Assembly: GCA_000954095.1 (NCBI GenBank)
Contig: JYNY01000197.1
Location: 1-45,265 of the forward strand
Origin: Candidatus Omnitrophus magneticus
GTDB lineage: Bacteria; Omnitrophota; Gorgyraeia; Tantalellales; Tantalellaceae
Length of the DNA stretch: 45,265 bases
Reading direction: 5' to 3'
Shown: positions 34,882 to 44,187 of the stretch, one piece after another
How the letters are laid out: the number at the start of each line of letters is the position of its first letter
Position numbering within the stretch: the stretch's first letter is position 1
Made by a program: the position numbers and the translations under genes
Notes under the pieces: generated by a model
The model's input: only the letters and a program-made list of their open reading frames with translations
The model's database searches: none
What the model was told of the DNA's origin: nothing

Positions 34882-35703
34882 TTAGGTTTGAGAATCACGC
34901 GTTAACACCACACACGAAGCTGAAGTAAATAAATTTAATTTTAATTTTAAAACTATAACATAAAACACCGATAATAACGCCTGTATAGTAAATATCCTAT
35001 AAAAATATCTAGTGCCGTAAAAATTCTCCCACTCTAAAACACGCGCGTTATTTGCCGCGTAATATTTGTTCACCTTCCTTGAAAATCCTCTGCAACACTT
35101 ATAATAAGTATCAAATTTACCGCTTGTTTTTCTCGATGGCTCAACCGCGTAAAGAAAACGCCTTGATAACCAATGCGGCATTATATAATTCATAAAAAGA
35201 ACTGGATCATATAAAGTTGGATACGCATGTATAATAAATCCGTTATTTTTCAATAAATAAAAAATCATTTTATGCGTTATGTTAGGATTAACCGCGTGTT
35301 CCAAAAACATGCTAGTCACTATCAAATCGTATTTATTCTTATATTTTCCAAGAACTCTTACATAATTTTCATCACACGCGTCAAATATTATTTTTTCATC
35401 CACATTGTTATTTGACGAGAGCTCTTCTTCTGAAATATCCATGGCGGATAATTCGCAATTATATTTTTCTTTTAGGATAGGAGTAATAAAACTATATTTG
35501 CCGCAACCTATATCAAGAATATGTATCGACTCATTCTTTTTTTTATCCGCGCTCTTGACACGCAAATATTTTTCAATCATTTCTTGATAATAAAAAACAA
35601 CTTTTTCACTGTAATTATCCGAACCGCTTAACCCTAAAAAATTGTCAAACTTTTTAGATAAAATTTCATCTTTGTCATAGAAAAGTAACTTCGCAAGATT
35701 CAC
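34882..35703 (-). CDS. Class I SAM-dependent methyltransferase
   Basis: 273 residues. HILDIGCGKYSFITPIL is motif I for S-adenosylmethionine binding. AMDISEEEL follows as the acidic strand, then YDLIVTSMFLEHAVNP and LLKNNGFIIHAYPTLYDP. Start GTG 35703 overlaps the flippase stop (ATGTGA) and GAGG lies six bases upstream. The C-terminal ~40 residues are hydrophobic and may sit at the membrane. It probably methylates a sugar or lipid-linked intermediate; the acceptor is unknown. Confidence 0.85.
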   Translation of the reverse strand: MNLAKLLFYDKDEILSKKFDNFLGLSGSDNYSEKVVFYYQEMIEKYLRVKSADKKKNESIHILDIGCGKYSFITPILKEKYNCELSAMDISEEELSSNNNVDEKIIFDACDENYVRVLGKYKNKYDLIVTSMFLEHAVNPNITHKMIFYLLKNNGFIIHAYPTLYDPVLFMNYIMPHWLSRRFLYAVEPSRKTSGKFDTYYKCCRGFSRKVNKYYAANNARVLEWENFYGTRYFYRIFTIQALLSVFYVIVLKLKLNLFTSASCVVLTRDSQT

Positions 35704-37034
35704 ATCGTACCTCTTTTTATTTCATTTTCAATATTTCCATCATTACCGCTCAAGAGGGAATTCATCGGAGCAATAGGTGTTTGATATTTCTTATCCCCAA
35801 CTTTCTCAGGCTTCCCGCGGGAAATTTTATAAGTTACAAAAATAAGCAATAAAAACGATAATATCTGGCCTGCGACATTTGTGTAAGCGTAATATTGCAC
35901 AGGTAAATGATTTAGAGAGAGTATTATATAAGAAATAAAGCATATTGCTACAACAAAGATATGCATATAAAAAGATAACATCTGCCGGTTCGCCGCGTTT
36001 ATGACTGTCTCCATGTTAGCCGCTGTAAAAACCGCTCCAATATAAAAAATAGGTAAAATCACTAGGCTTTCTTTATATCGAATCAAATAATTATCAAAAA
36101 TATACGTTAAAAAAAACTTAGACGGAATCCACATAACCGTAAGAAAAATTATAATCACAGCCGAAATTTTTACCATGCTTTTGAATATCTCATTTAACGG
36201 TTTCCCTTGTCCGTGTTTAAATAAAAGGGCCGTCCCCACGTATTGCTCCACTATCCCGTTTAAAACTATACCCATGGTAAGAGGCCATACGGCTATCTGA
36301 TAAATCCCCAATGTTTGCGGCGAAACAGCATTAATTAAAAACAGTCTATCCATTGTAAGCTGAAGATTAAATAACACACTACCTGCCATAAGCGGAAACC
36401 CTATGCGCATTAAATATAAAATATTTTTCAATTTAAATCGTCTATAGCCTACGGGGGAAAGTATTTTACGGCTCGCTATAAAAAAAATAACCGTATTCAC
36501 AAAGATATGAGTGAATACCGCGCCATAAAATGAAAAAAAACGGCTCGCGAAAAAACCGATTATAAGAAGGCTTAACGCGTTATAAAACTGTGTGGCGGCA
36601 AATTGAAGAACTCGTTGTTCAGCACGCAGTCTTAAAAATACTATTTGCGCGAAAGTTGCTGAAACCGCTGTCAATCCGGCCAACAAAAAAGCCTTTTTCA
36701 TATCCGCGTCGCTAAACTTAAAATAAAAAATAAAAAGGTAATACGCGATAAGCCCCGCGAACTCTACCGCGCATAACGCGATAGTCGCTTCGCCTACAAG
36801 CCTTCCAGCTAAACGTTTTTGTCCCGCGCCAAGCCTGACTGTAAGCTCACGATTAAGCCCGTTCATAATTCCAAACTGTAATAACATCCCGTAAGACGTT
36901 ATTGTCATAGCCATAGAAAAATATCCCATCTCTTTAGGAGAAAGAATTAGACCATATGCCATTACTTTGAATATCCCCAAAAAAGCAGCGGCACTCATCA
37001 AAATCAAATATATGAACTGTTTTTTTATACGCAT
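35700..37034 (-). CDS. Polysaccharide flippase, Wzx-like (MATE/MVF superfamily)
   Basis: 444 residues with about 12 membrane segments. An N-terminal LSPKEMGYFSMAMTITSYGML (the first helix pair after the loop), a central FPLMAGSVLFNLQLTMDRLFLINAVSPQTLGIYQ, and a C-terminal Lys/Glu-rich tail place it in the polysaccharide transporter family that moves undecaprenyl-linked repeat units across the inner membrane. It is the first glycan gene of the minus-strand operon, 46 bases after the RseC-like gene. Confidence 0.88.
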   Translation of the reverse strand: MRIKKQFIYLILMSAAAFLGIFKVMAYGLILSPKEMGYFSMAMTITSYGMLLQFGIMNGLNRELTVRLGAGQKRLAGRLVGEATIALCAVEFAGLIAYYLFIFYFKFSDADMKKAFLLAGLTAVSATFAQIVFLRLRAEQRVLQFAATQFYNALSLLIIGFFASRFFSFYGAVFTHIFVNTVIFFIASRKILSPVGYRRFKLKNILYLMRIGFPLMAGSVLFNLQLTMDRLFLINAVSPQTLGIYQIAVWPLTMGIVLNGIVEQYVGTALLFKHGQGKPLNEIFKSMVKISAVIIIFLTVMWIPSKFFLTYIFDNYLIRYKESLVILPIFYIGAVFTAANMETVINAANRQMLSFYMHIFVVAICFISYIILSLNHLPVQYYAYTNVAGQILSFLLLIFVTYKISRGKPEKVGDKKYQTPIAPMNSLLSGNDGNIENEIKRGTM

Positions 37035-37080
37035 TGTGTTTTATTCTACATATTACGCTGTTTTGTTTTCGCGTTTTGCG

Positions 37081-37482
37081 CTAATTTTTAACCACGTAAA
37101 TAAAACGTTCCGAACTCTTTTTCATTTTTATCCCGACAAAAATATAAACTAAAAATACAATACCGGCACCCAAAGAAAAACTTATTAACGGATCATTCAA
37201 TATAATATAACTCGAGCATAACACTAAAGAAAACGCGACTAACGGAAAAATAAATAATAAAAGACATATTATAATAAAATTTTGGGATTTCATTTCAATA
37301 AACATACTGTCACCGATATTTATATTATCCGCGTTTCCTGTAACATTGGTTTTAATGATATTTATTTGCCGCGGTTTTCCATTGTGACAATTACAGCAAT
37401 TCTTCGAACATTCCGATTTAGCGGGTATTTCTAAAACTATATACTTCCCTTTTATATCTACGACTTTCCCTTTTTCCCGCAT
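37081..37482 (-). CDS. RseC/MucC-like membrane protein
   Basis: 133 residues. The N-terminal cytoplasmic part MREKGKVVDIKGKYIVLEI is followed by a Cys cluster (C25, C29, C30, C32; ECSKNCCNCHNG) and two membrane helices (about 69-95 and 98-118), the layout of the RseC/MucC/SoxR-reducing family. In Gammaproteobacteria RseC influences sigma-E; elsewhere it occurs next to Rnf genes. Neither context is present here. The gene overlaps rarA by 25 bases. The Cys set could bind an Fe-S cluster, which I infer from the family only. Confidence 0.75.
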   Translation of the reverse strand: MREKGKVVDIKGKYIVLEIPAKSECSKNCCNCHNGKPRQINIIKTNVTGNADNINIGDSMFIEMKSQNFIIICLLLFIFPLVAFSLVLCSSYIILNDPLISFSLGAGIVFLVYIFVGIKMKKSSERFIYVVKN

Positions 37483-38777
37483 TTTAAACCTCCTAGATAT
37501 TCTTTAATTCGTTTTTCATACCCCATATCCAACGGAGTATAATAAATTTTCTTTTCACGCATATAATCCTGTTCCACGTAATGTCCGTCATAAGCATGCG
37601 CGTATTTATATCCTGTATGTCCCAATCTTTCAGCGCCTTTATATCCGGCATCCTTTAAATGATCCGGAACCTCCTGCACACGATTCGTAGAAATATCGCC
37701 TATTGCCGCGTCAACCGCTAAATAAGCACTGTTACTCTTAGGAGCTGAAGCCAAATAAATTGTCGCTTCCGCTAGAGGTATGCGCGCCTCAGGAAACCCT
37801 ATAAAATCCGCGGCCTGCATAGCAGAAACAGCCAAAGTAAGCGCGTATGGATCAGCAAGGCCTATATCTTCAGCCGCTGAAATAACCATACGTCTCGCGA
37901 TAAATCGGGGAGACTCTCCCGCTACTATCATCTTACTAAGCCAATAAAGCGCTGAATCAGGATCAGAACCTCTTATACTTTTGATATACGCGCTAGCTGT
38001 ATCGTAATGCGCATCTCCGTCTTTATCATACAAAACCGCTTTACGCTGTATAGAATCTTCTATTTCCTTAATAGTAATATGGACCTCTTCCTTCGCCAAA
38101 GGTTTTGTTGTCAAGACAGCAAGCTCCAAAGCATTTAACGCTTTTCGCGCGTCTCCTATAGAAACCTTAGCCAAATGCGCGCAAGCATCAGCATCAATGA
38201 TAATTTTTATTTTGCCCAAACCTTTACGCGGATCAATAATCGCACGCTCGATAATTTTTTTAATATCTTCTGCCTTTAACGCTTTAAATTCAAAAACTTG
38301 GCTTCTGGAAACAAGCGCGGGATTAACTGAAAAAAATGGATTTTCTGTTGTGGTTCCCGCCAATATTATATAACCCTCTTCAACTGCCGGCATAAGGACA
38401 TCCTGCTGGGCTTTATTGAAACGATGTATTTCATCCAATAAAAGAATTGTCTTACGACCGTTAAGTTTTTTATTTTTTTCAGCAATATTCATAATCTCGC
38501 GTATTTCTTTAACATTGCTGGATACCGCGTTTACCTTGACGAATCTGGCTCCTGTTTTTTTTGAAATTACAATAGCAAGGCCTGTTTTTCCTGTTCCCGG
38601 CGGGCCGAAAAATATAACAGAACTTAATCTATCCGCTTCTATAGCTCTTCGTAAAAGCCTCCCTTCTCCAACAATATGCTCCTGCCCCGCGAATTCTTCA
38701 AAACTCTCAGGGCACATTCTTAAAGATAACGGCAAACTATCATCATATTTTTTATCAGTATTTTCAAATAAATCCAT
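37458..38777 (-). CDS. rarA: Replication-associated recombination protein A (MgsA/RarA AAA+ ATPase)
   Basis: 439 residues. PLSLRMCPESFEEFAGQEHIVGEG opens the AAA+ domain, with Walker A GPPGTGKT near residue 58 and Walker B LLLDEIHRFNKAQQD. The C-terminal half has the diagnostic DGDAHYDTASAYIKSIRGSDPDSALYWL and EDIGLADPYAL. It acts in the cytoplasm at stalled replication forks. It heads the minus-strand unit containing the RseC-like gene and the glycan operon and has no functional link to them that I can see. Confidence 0.95.
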   Translation of the reverse strand: MDLFENTDKKYDDSLPLSLRMCPESFEEFAGQEHIVGEGRLLRRAIEADRLSSVIFFGPPGTGKTGLAIVISKKTGARFVKVNAVSSNVKEIREIMNIAEKNKKLNGRKTILLLDEIHRFNKAQQDVLMPAVEEGYIILAGTTTENPFFSVNPALVSRSQVFEFKALKAEDIKKIIERAIIDPRKGLGKIKIIIDADACAHLAKVSIGDARKALNALELAVLTTKPLAKEEVHITIKEIEDSIQRKAVLYDKDGDAHYDTASAYIKSIRGSDPDSALYWLSKMIVAGESPRFIARRMVISAAEDIGLADPYALTLAVSAMQAADFIGFPEARIPLAEATIYLASAPKSNSAYLAVDAAIGDISTNRVQEVPDHLKDAGYKGAERLGHTGYKYAHAYDGHYVEQDYMREKKIYYTPLDMGYEKRIKEYLGGLKCGKKGKS

Positions 38778-38873
38778 ATGAACTCCGTATTACTACTCTT
38801 TCCACCCCTTACTCAAAAAAATAATGACGGCTGTTTTCGCGAATTAATTCAGCTTTGCAGAAACTATAACCGG

Positions 38874-41800
38874 TTATAATACTTCTTCTATGGTCAACGT
38901 GTCTAAATACAGCAAAAATCCGCTCACTCTTAATAAAGGAAACATGCCTTGTATTATTTTTTTATATTCTAAAACCTGTTCTCTATACTCGTCAAAATTT
39001 TCTCTCGAACTTTTGTAATCAACTATTACGGCTGAATCCTTAGTGATTATAAGCCTGTCTATACGGCGCGCTCTGCCTTCCATATCTACTATTTCTTTTT
39101 CCTGACAAACAACTCCATCTTCAACATAAAAAATATTTTTTAAAGCCGTAAGATTTAATAATTTTTCAATTACATCAAAATAAAAACTGAAATTTTTTAT
39201 AGTCGGGAAAATAAGCCGGAATTTTTGTTTAGCTTTTTCTAATTCATATTTTTTATCCTTTCCAGCTAAATTGCCTATAGAAGAAAGGATTGTGTGGTAT
39301 ATATCTCCTTTAATAATATTTTTTCTATTCGCGAGCCGGCTAAAACTTATAGAATCTTCTTTAAGCGCGCGAATCCAGTCTCCGTATTGAGACGGCGCCG
39401 GAGTAAAAATATCTTTTGCTGTAATATCCCCGTGAACTAAAGAAGCGCTTTTTGCGCCCCTTTCAAAGGATTCACATGGGAAAAGCATTCCCGCGATATT
39501 GCGCGATCCCGAAATTTTAGAAGGAATAAACATATACATTTCATCCCTTGCCCGGGTAAGCGCCACATACATAACGTTTAATTCATCTACCAATGTTTGA
39601 CAATACTCTTTTTTATATTCTTCGCGCAATTCATCTGAAAAAGCATTATATATTTTTTTTAGTTTCACAAGTTCTAACGCGTTATTTTCATTTTTAATAA
39701 CACTAAAAGCGGCTCCTCCATTTTTTCTAGCGATTGACAACTTCGCTCCGAAAAACGGCATTATCACAACCGGAAATTCCAACCCCTTTGATTTATGAAT
39801 AGTTACAACCCTTATTGAATCTGAAAAAGACGAGTTAACATAAAAATCTTTTTTGTCATCCGCTGTGTCAAAAATTTCAAAAAATTCGGACACGCTGGAA
39901 TAATCCTCTTCCCTCGCTTTAATAAATTCAAGAAATTTTTTAAAAAATCCTTCTTGTTCTAAGAAATTTTTAAATACATTGAATTTAGAAAAAATAGTAA
40001 CAGTCATTTCATATAAAGGGATAAAACCCGCGCCTTTAAAAAATACAGAGAAAAATTTTTCCCACAATAAGGGAAATTTATTCGCGAACTTTCGATATAA
40101 TGCCCTGCCTGTTTTATCTTTACTGCTTAGATTAACATTAAAAATAAAACTATGCATCTCTAGAGCAAGCGCCTCCCCTATCTCAGCACTAAAAATATCG
40201 CCTAAAATAAAAGAAGAAAACGCGATTTCATCAAGAGGAAAATCAAAAAATTTAATAAGCGCTATAATTTCTTTAATTAGCTTATGTTCTCTTATATCTA
40301 AAGTTTTTTCAGATTCTACCGGCATGTTCGTAGCTATAAGCCATGAAGTTATTTTTTTTACTTCTTTATTATCCCGAACAAGAATAGCTATATCTCTCGG
40401 AGATCTTCTCGCTAATATTTCACGAATTAAACCCAATAACTTCTCATTAATAACTGTTTCGCTGTCTTCTTCTTTTGATATTTCTATGTTTTCTGCGCTC
40501 ACAAAACCGCTTGTTTTATCAGCTAGCCACGTCTCTTCCGCGCCGTCAAAAACCGATAAAATATTTTCCATATCAAAAGCGCTCATTTCCACATTTTCAT
40601 CAGAATCCTCGTTTAAAGCATCCATAAACCGTATTAAATTCCCGCGGGAAAAAATTTCATTATTAAACATTACTATTTCTTTTTGGCTTCTATAATTTTT
40701 AGATAACGTAATACACGCTGAATTGTAATCCGCGTAGGTATTTTTCACGTCATCAAATAAAGACGCGTCTCCTCCGCGGAATCTAAAAATAGCCTGCTTC
40801 TTATCTCCCACGTAAAAAAGAGAACCGCCTGAAGAAATAGCTTCATGCGCGATAGGAAAAATATTCGCCCACTGTAAAGCGCTTGTATCCTGAAATTCAT
40901 CTATAAGATAATGCTCTAGTCTCGCGGCAAGTCTGTAATAAAGTTCGCCCGGGGTAAACGTTTCGTCACGCCATAATTCACGTGAACGCGCGTTAAGTTC
41001 TTCCAAAAAAAGAACCCCGTCTCTTCTCGCCTCTTGAAAAAAATATTCACGTGATAAATCAAAAATTTTCACATAAGAAGAAAAAACGATCCGAGACTCT
41101 ATAAGAGATAGTTCTCCCAATTTTTCTCTTATATTTTTCCATAAATAATCAATATCCTCACCCGCGCTATAACCTTTATTGACAGGAAAACTCTCGCGCG
41201 CGAAATACACGGAAAGATCCTCTATCTGGAAAAGCGCGTTATCCTTTAAAGAAAAAGAATGGAGCGAATCTAAAAATCTTTTGTGTGTCCCTTTAGGCGC
41301 TTTATCCGCGATTAGACGAATCATTCCGAAAATATCCTGTTTAATTTTAAATAAGTCCTTAATGTCATATTCCGGAATAGATAAAGGAAGGCCGTAAATA
41401 TTCACGACATTATAAAGAGATGATAATAACCCCATTATATCTTCGGTTTTAAACCATCCTTCTTTATTTTCGGCAAAAAGATAATAATCAAGAAATTCTT
41501 CAAATAATTTTTCTATTTTTTTATCAACCATCGCCTTGTCTAAAAGCCTATCCAGCGCGTACTTCCGGTATTCCCGCGAATCATCCTTAACCTTGACAAC
41601 CGGACTAAATCCTATATTAAAAGAACATCCGGATAAAATAGAATTTATGAAACTATCTATCGTACGCACATTAAAAAAATCATAATTTTCAATAATATAA
41701 TTCATAACCACGCGGGCAAGACTTCTTGCCTTTTCGCGATTCATCATAAGAGAACCAAGGATATCTTCTTCTTCGGCCTTTGATGCAAATTCCATAAAAA

Positions 41801-42032
41801 CAATTTTTTTAAGAAATAATAATATCCGCTCTTTCATTTCAACTGTCGCTTTATTCGTAAAAGTTATCGCCAAAATAACCTCTAAAAAAGTATGCCGCCG
41901 TTCTTCCGCGAGCCATAAAATAATCTGCACATATCTTTTAGCCAAAGAATACGTCTTACCTGTTCCAGCCGAAGCAGAAACAGCTAGAACTTTCGTAAAA
42001 TTATTAGAAAATTTTGAATTTACGTTGTTCAT
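38874..42032 (-). CDS. addA: AddA/RecB-like UvrD helicase with C-terminal nuclease
   Basis: 1052 residues. Helicase motifs in order: SASAGTGKTYSLAKRY (residues ~18-33), ITFTNKATVEMKERI, LIDEFQDTSALQW (~374), NYRSQKEIVMFN, TIHKSKGLEFPVVIMP (~744) and VALTRARDEMYMF (~820). The last 70 residues carry a PD-(D/E)XK site: IDRLI, VIVDYKSS and QVLEYKKI. This makes it the double-strand-break-processing subunit of an AddAB-type enzyme. No addB-like gene neighbours it on either side, and the gene upstream (42085-43641) is an AlbA_2 protein, so the partner must lie elsewhere or be lost. No clear ribosome site precedes ATG 42032. Confidence 0.88.
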   Translation of the reverse strand: MNNVNSKFSNNFTKVLAVSASAGTGKTYSLAKRYVQIILWLAEERRHTFLEVILAITFTNKATVEMKERILLFLKKIVFMEFASKAEEEDILGSLMMNREKARSLARVVMNYIIENYDFFNVRTIDSFINSILSGCSFNIGFSPVVKVKDDSREYRKYALDRLLDKAMVDKKIEKLFEEFLDYYLFAENKEGWFKTEDIMGLLSSLYNVVNIYGLPLSIPEYDIKDLFKIKQDIFGMIRLIADKAPKGTHKRFLDSLHSFSLKDNALFQIEDLSVYFARESFPVNKGYSAGEDIDYLWKNIREKLGELSLIESRIVFSSYVKIFDLSREYFFQEARRDGVLFLEELNARSRELWRDETFTPGELYYRLAARLEHYLIDEFQDTSALQWANIFPIAHEAISSGGSLFYVGDKKQAIFRFRGGDASLFDDVKNTYADYNSACITLSKNYRSQKEIVMFNNEIFSRGNLIRFMDALNEDSDENVEMSAFDMENILSVFDGAEETWLADKTSGFVSAENIEISKEEDSETVINEKLLGLIREILARRSPRDIAILVRDNKEVKKITSWLIATNMPVESEKTLDIREHKLIKEIIALIKFFDFPLDEIAFSSFILGDIFSAEIGEALALEMHSFIFNVNLSSKDKTGRALYRKFANKFPLLWEKFFSVFFKGAGFIPLYEMTVTIFSKFNVFKNFLEQEGFFKKFLEFIKAREEDYSSVSEFFEIFDTADDKKDFYVNSSFSDSIRVVTIHKSKGLEFPVVIMPFFGAKLSIARKNGGAAFSVIKNENNALELVKLKKIYNAFSDELREEYKKEYCQTLVDELNVMYVALTRARDEMYMFIPSKISGSRNIAGMLFPCESFERGAKSASLVHGDITAKDIFTPAPSQYGDWIRALKEDSISFSRLANRKNIIKGDIYHTILSSIGNLAGKDKKYELEKAKQKFRLIFPTIKNFSFYFDVIEKLLNLTALKNIFYVEDGVVCQEKEIVDMEGRARRIDRLIITKDSAVIVDYKSSRENFDEYREQVLEYKKIIQGMFPLLRVSGFLLYLDTLTIEEVL

Positions 42033-42084
42033 AGTTTGTTACAAAATATCCACTAATAAACTGGTGAAAATCACTTTTTCAGAT

Positions 42085-43641
42085 TTATTTACTCAATCTA
42101 TTTTTACCCTTTTCCGTTAAACGATATTTTTGCAAACGGCTGTTAGGCTTTTCAGGAATAGTGTATTTAATATAATTCGCGGAAAGTAATTCGCTTATCG
42201 TTCTCTTTAATGAACCTGTTTTACTCTTTAACTTTAGCGTTTTAATAATGTCAAGCATGGATAATGGAGACGCGCTAAGCGCAATTAATATCTGTTCTGA
42301 CTGGGCCCCTGACTGGGCCCCTGACTGGGCCCCTGACTGGGCCCCTGACTGGACAGATGATTTAAAAACCGAACCTCTATAACCTTTCTTAAGAAATAAC
42401 GGGTGTACCGGAAATTCAACCGTAAAAAAAGTTCTATCATTATCCGTATAAAAGACAGGCTGAGGAGATCCATTTTTTCTTATTTCATTCAAAATTTTTG
42501 GAATTCCCGTACCTCTCCCTTCAGTCAAATCAAGTTCTTTTAAAAATTCTCCTACTCTACGATTTCGATAGCGCCGAGAACTCAATCTGAAAGTTTTAAT
42601 ATCCTTATCAGAAATTGACAGATCAGGCCCCGGAAAACTTCCTATTGTAATACATTCAGGTAATATGCGTACTTCAACAGGTTCTCTAATTTCATAAGAG
42701 CGATGATAAATAGTATTACAAAGAGATTCCTTAATAGCAATATATGAATAATTAAAAAACCGATCCGCCTCAGGACGGTCATCATGTTTAATTATTTTTT
42801 CTACGATAACTTGACTTTGAATATACGTTAACGCTTCTTCCAACGTTTTATGTAGCGGCCCATTAAATATTTTTTCAGAAAAAGAATCCGCGCCAAGCCC
42901 TTCCGGGAAAAAAACAATATCAATCTGCGTTTGAGGAAAAAATTTATAAGGATGCTGATTAAAAAACATCAACCCCACATTTTTAGGGCGCACACATTCA
43001 TCGGGCCCATCCACAATATTCATATTTCGACAGATCTGGACAAAATCCATTTTTATAGATTCCTCAAACAAATCGCTTTTCACTTGCTGGAGATAAGAAC
43101 GAATCAATCCTAAATCAAGATCTTGCAAGACAGCAGTATGGTTTATCCTATCATCAAAAGGAACAGTAGCGGCAAGAGAAAAAAGTTCTTTTTCATCTTG
43201 CGCTTTCGCAATAATAGTTTTCGAAGCTTTACGGACATAATACGCAAATCGTTCATTTATTTTTAACAAAGAAATAGGCGCTTTATAAGGCCGTGTCTGC
43301 CCTCCAACACACCACAAAACAATAATATGTTTTTTTTTATAAATAGCCGGAACAACAATAGGATGATAATAAGGCTGTATACGGTGTCCAAGTTCGATTA
43401 TTTCTTTTTGAATTTTATCTATTTGATTAACCCTTAATCCGGCCGGCGGAATAACAACTTTTCCATTTTTTTCTCCGACTCCAATAACAATATATCCGCC
43501 GCCCAAATTGTGAAAATCATTGGCAAACGCACACATAGTATGCAGTACTGCTTCAGGATTCCAACCTTCTTTAAATTCAAGCCGTTCCCATTCAACAGTC
43601 CGCGCCGTTAAAAGATCATTTATATTAATTGGTAAATTCAT
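42085..43641 (-). CDS. Schlafen/AlbA_2-domain putative ATP-binding transcriptional regulator
   Basis: 518 residues. Residues ~10-135 are the Schlafen AlbA_2 domain (VEWERLEFKEGWNP, GGGYIVIGVGEKNG). A middle part reaches ~300, followed by a GHKL-like ATP-binding C-terminal domain (GRGTGIPKILNEIRKNG, FFTVEFPVHP). Next comes a repetitive Ser-Gly-Ala-Gln linker (about 429-448) and a winged-helix end (SMLDIIKTL to the Lys-rich C-terminus). Proteins of this layout are usually called regulators; their ligands are unknown. It lies immediately before addA but is separated by 52 bases with no obvious coupling. Confidence 0.83.
   Translation of the reverse strand: MNLPININDLLTARTVEWERLEFKEGWNPEAVLHTMCAFANDFHNLGGGYIVIGVGEKNGKVVIPPAGLRVNQIDKIQKEIIELGHRIQPYYHPIVVPAIYKKKHIIVLWCVGGQTRPYKAPISLLKINERFAYYVRKASKTIIAKAQDEKELFSLAATVPFDDRINHTAVLQDLDLGLIRSYLQQVKSDLFEESIKMDFVQICRNMNIVDGPDECVRPKNVGLMFFNQHPYKFFPQTQIDIVFFPEGLGADSFSEKIFNGPLHKTLEEALTYIQSQVIVEKIIKHDDRPEADRFFNYSYIAIKESLCNTIYHRSYEIREPVEVRILPECITIGSFPGPDLSISDKDIKTFRLSSRRYRNRRVGEFLKELDLTEGRGTGIPKILNEIRKNGSPQPVFYTDNDRTFFTVEFPVHPLFLKKGYRGSVFKSSVQSGAQSGAQSGAQSGAQSEQILIALSASPLSMLDIIKTLKLKSKTGSLKRTISELLSANYIKYTIPEKPNSRLQKYRLTEKGKNRLSK
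42298..42353 (-). repeat. 12-bp tandem repeat (SGAQ codons) in the AlbA_2 gene
   Basis: Four exact copies of TGACTGGGCCCC plus an 8-base partial copy run end to end on the plus strand; read on the minus strand they encode repeated Gly-Ala-Gln-Ser. The unit is three-base divisible, so length changes stay in frame. The perfect identity argues for recent slippage and a variable-length linker. Confidence 0.92.
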
Positions 43642-43713
43642 TACAATCCTATTCCCCTTCGGTTATCCCCAAAAATGGCCTTAGAACACGGATGAATACT
43701 AATATTTTGGAGC

Positions 43714-44187
43714 TTATCCATTCAAAGAAATTCTCGAAACAAAAACAATAATTTGCAATACAAGATTAGCATACACTCCTGCCATAAGGTCATCGAGCAT
43801 AATGCCGTATCCTGCCTTTATGTTTTCCAACTGTTTTAAAGGAAAAATTTTGGTTATATCAAAAATTCTATAAAGCATAAAACCTAAAATAACATAACTA
43901 GGCTTAATTGGAATCATTACAAAAACAAGAAAAGCTCCGATGAACTCATCTATCACTATAAATGACGGGTCTTTTTTAGACGCGTGGCGTTCAACTATTT
44001 CTGAACAAATAACGCCTAACAATAATAAGATAAAAAAAATAGCGGTATAAAAGAATGGAAAACGGTAAAGTGCTAAACAAAAACAAAATCCTAATAAACT
44101 TCCCCATGTGCCGGGGGCTTGTTTTATTTTGCCGGCGCCGAAAACTGTGGCTATCGCGTAAGAAAATTTCAGGGTTAATCCGGACAT
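43714..44187 (-). CDS. pgpA: Phosphatidylglycerophosphatase A
   Basis: 157 residues, the family length, with several membrane helices. APGTWGSLLGF, VIDEFIGAFLV and GIMLDDLMAGVYANL are the conserved acidic and glycine motifs of PgpA. It dephosphorylates phosphatidylglycerophosphate to phosphatidylglycerol, the step right after the upstream pgsA product. It overlaps pgsA by 13 bases, so the two steps are co-expressed. Confidence 0.93.
   Translation of the reverse strand: MSGLTLKFSYAIATVFGAGKIKQAPGTWGSLLGFCFCLALYRFPFFYTAIFFILLLLGVICSEIVERHASKKDPSFIVIDEFIGAFLVFVMIPIKPSYVILGFMLYRIFDITKIFPLKQLENIKAGYGIMLDDLMAGVYANLVLQIIVFVSRISLNG

Noticed and set aside
42298-42353. Tandem units as a CRISPR or replication-origin iteron set
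   Set aside because: The 12-bp units are contiguous and lie in a coding frame giving repeated Ser-Gly-Ala-Gln.
42085-43641. Schlafen/AlbA_2 protein next to a helicase-nuclease as an antiphage defence system
   Set aside because: The helicase has the ordinary AddA architecture and AlbA_2 proteins are common regulators; no other defence genes or conserved pairing can be shown from this window.
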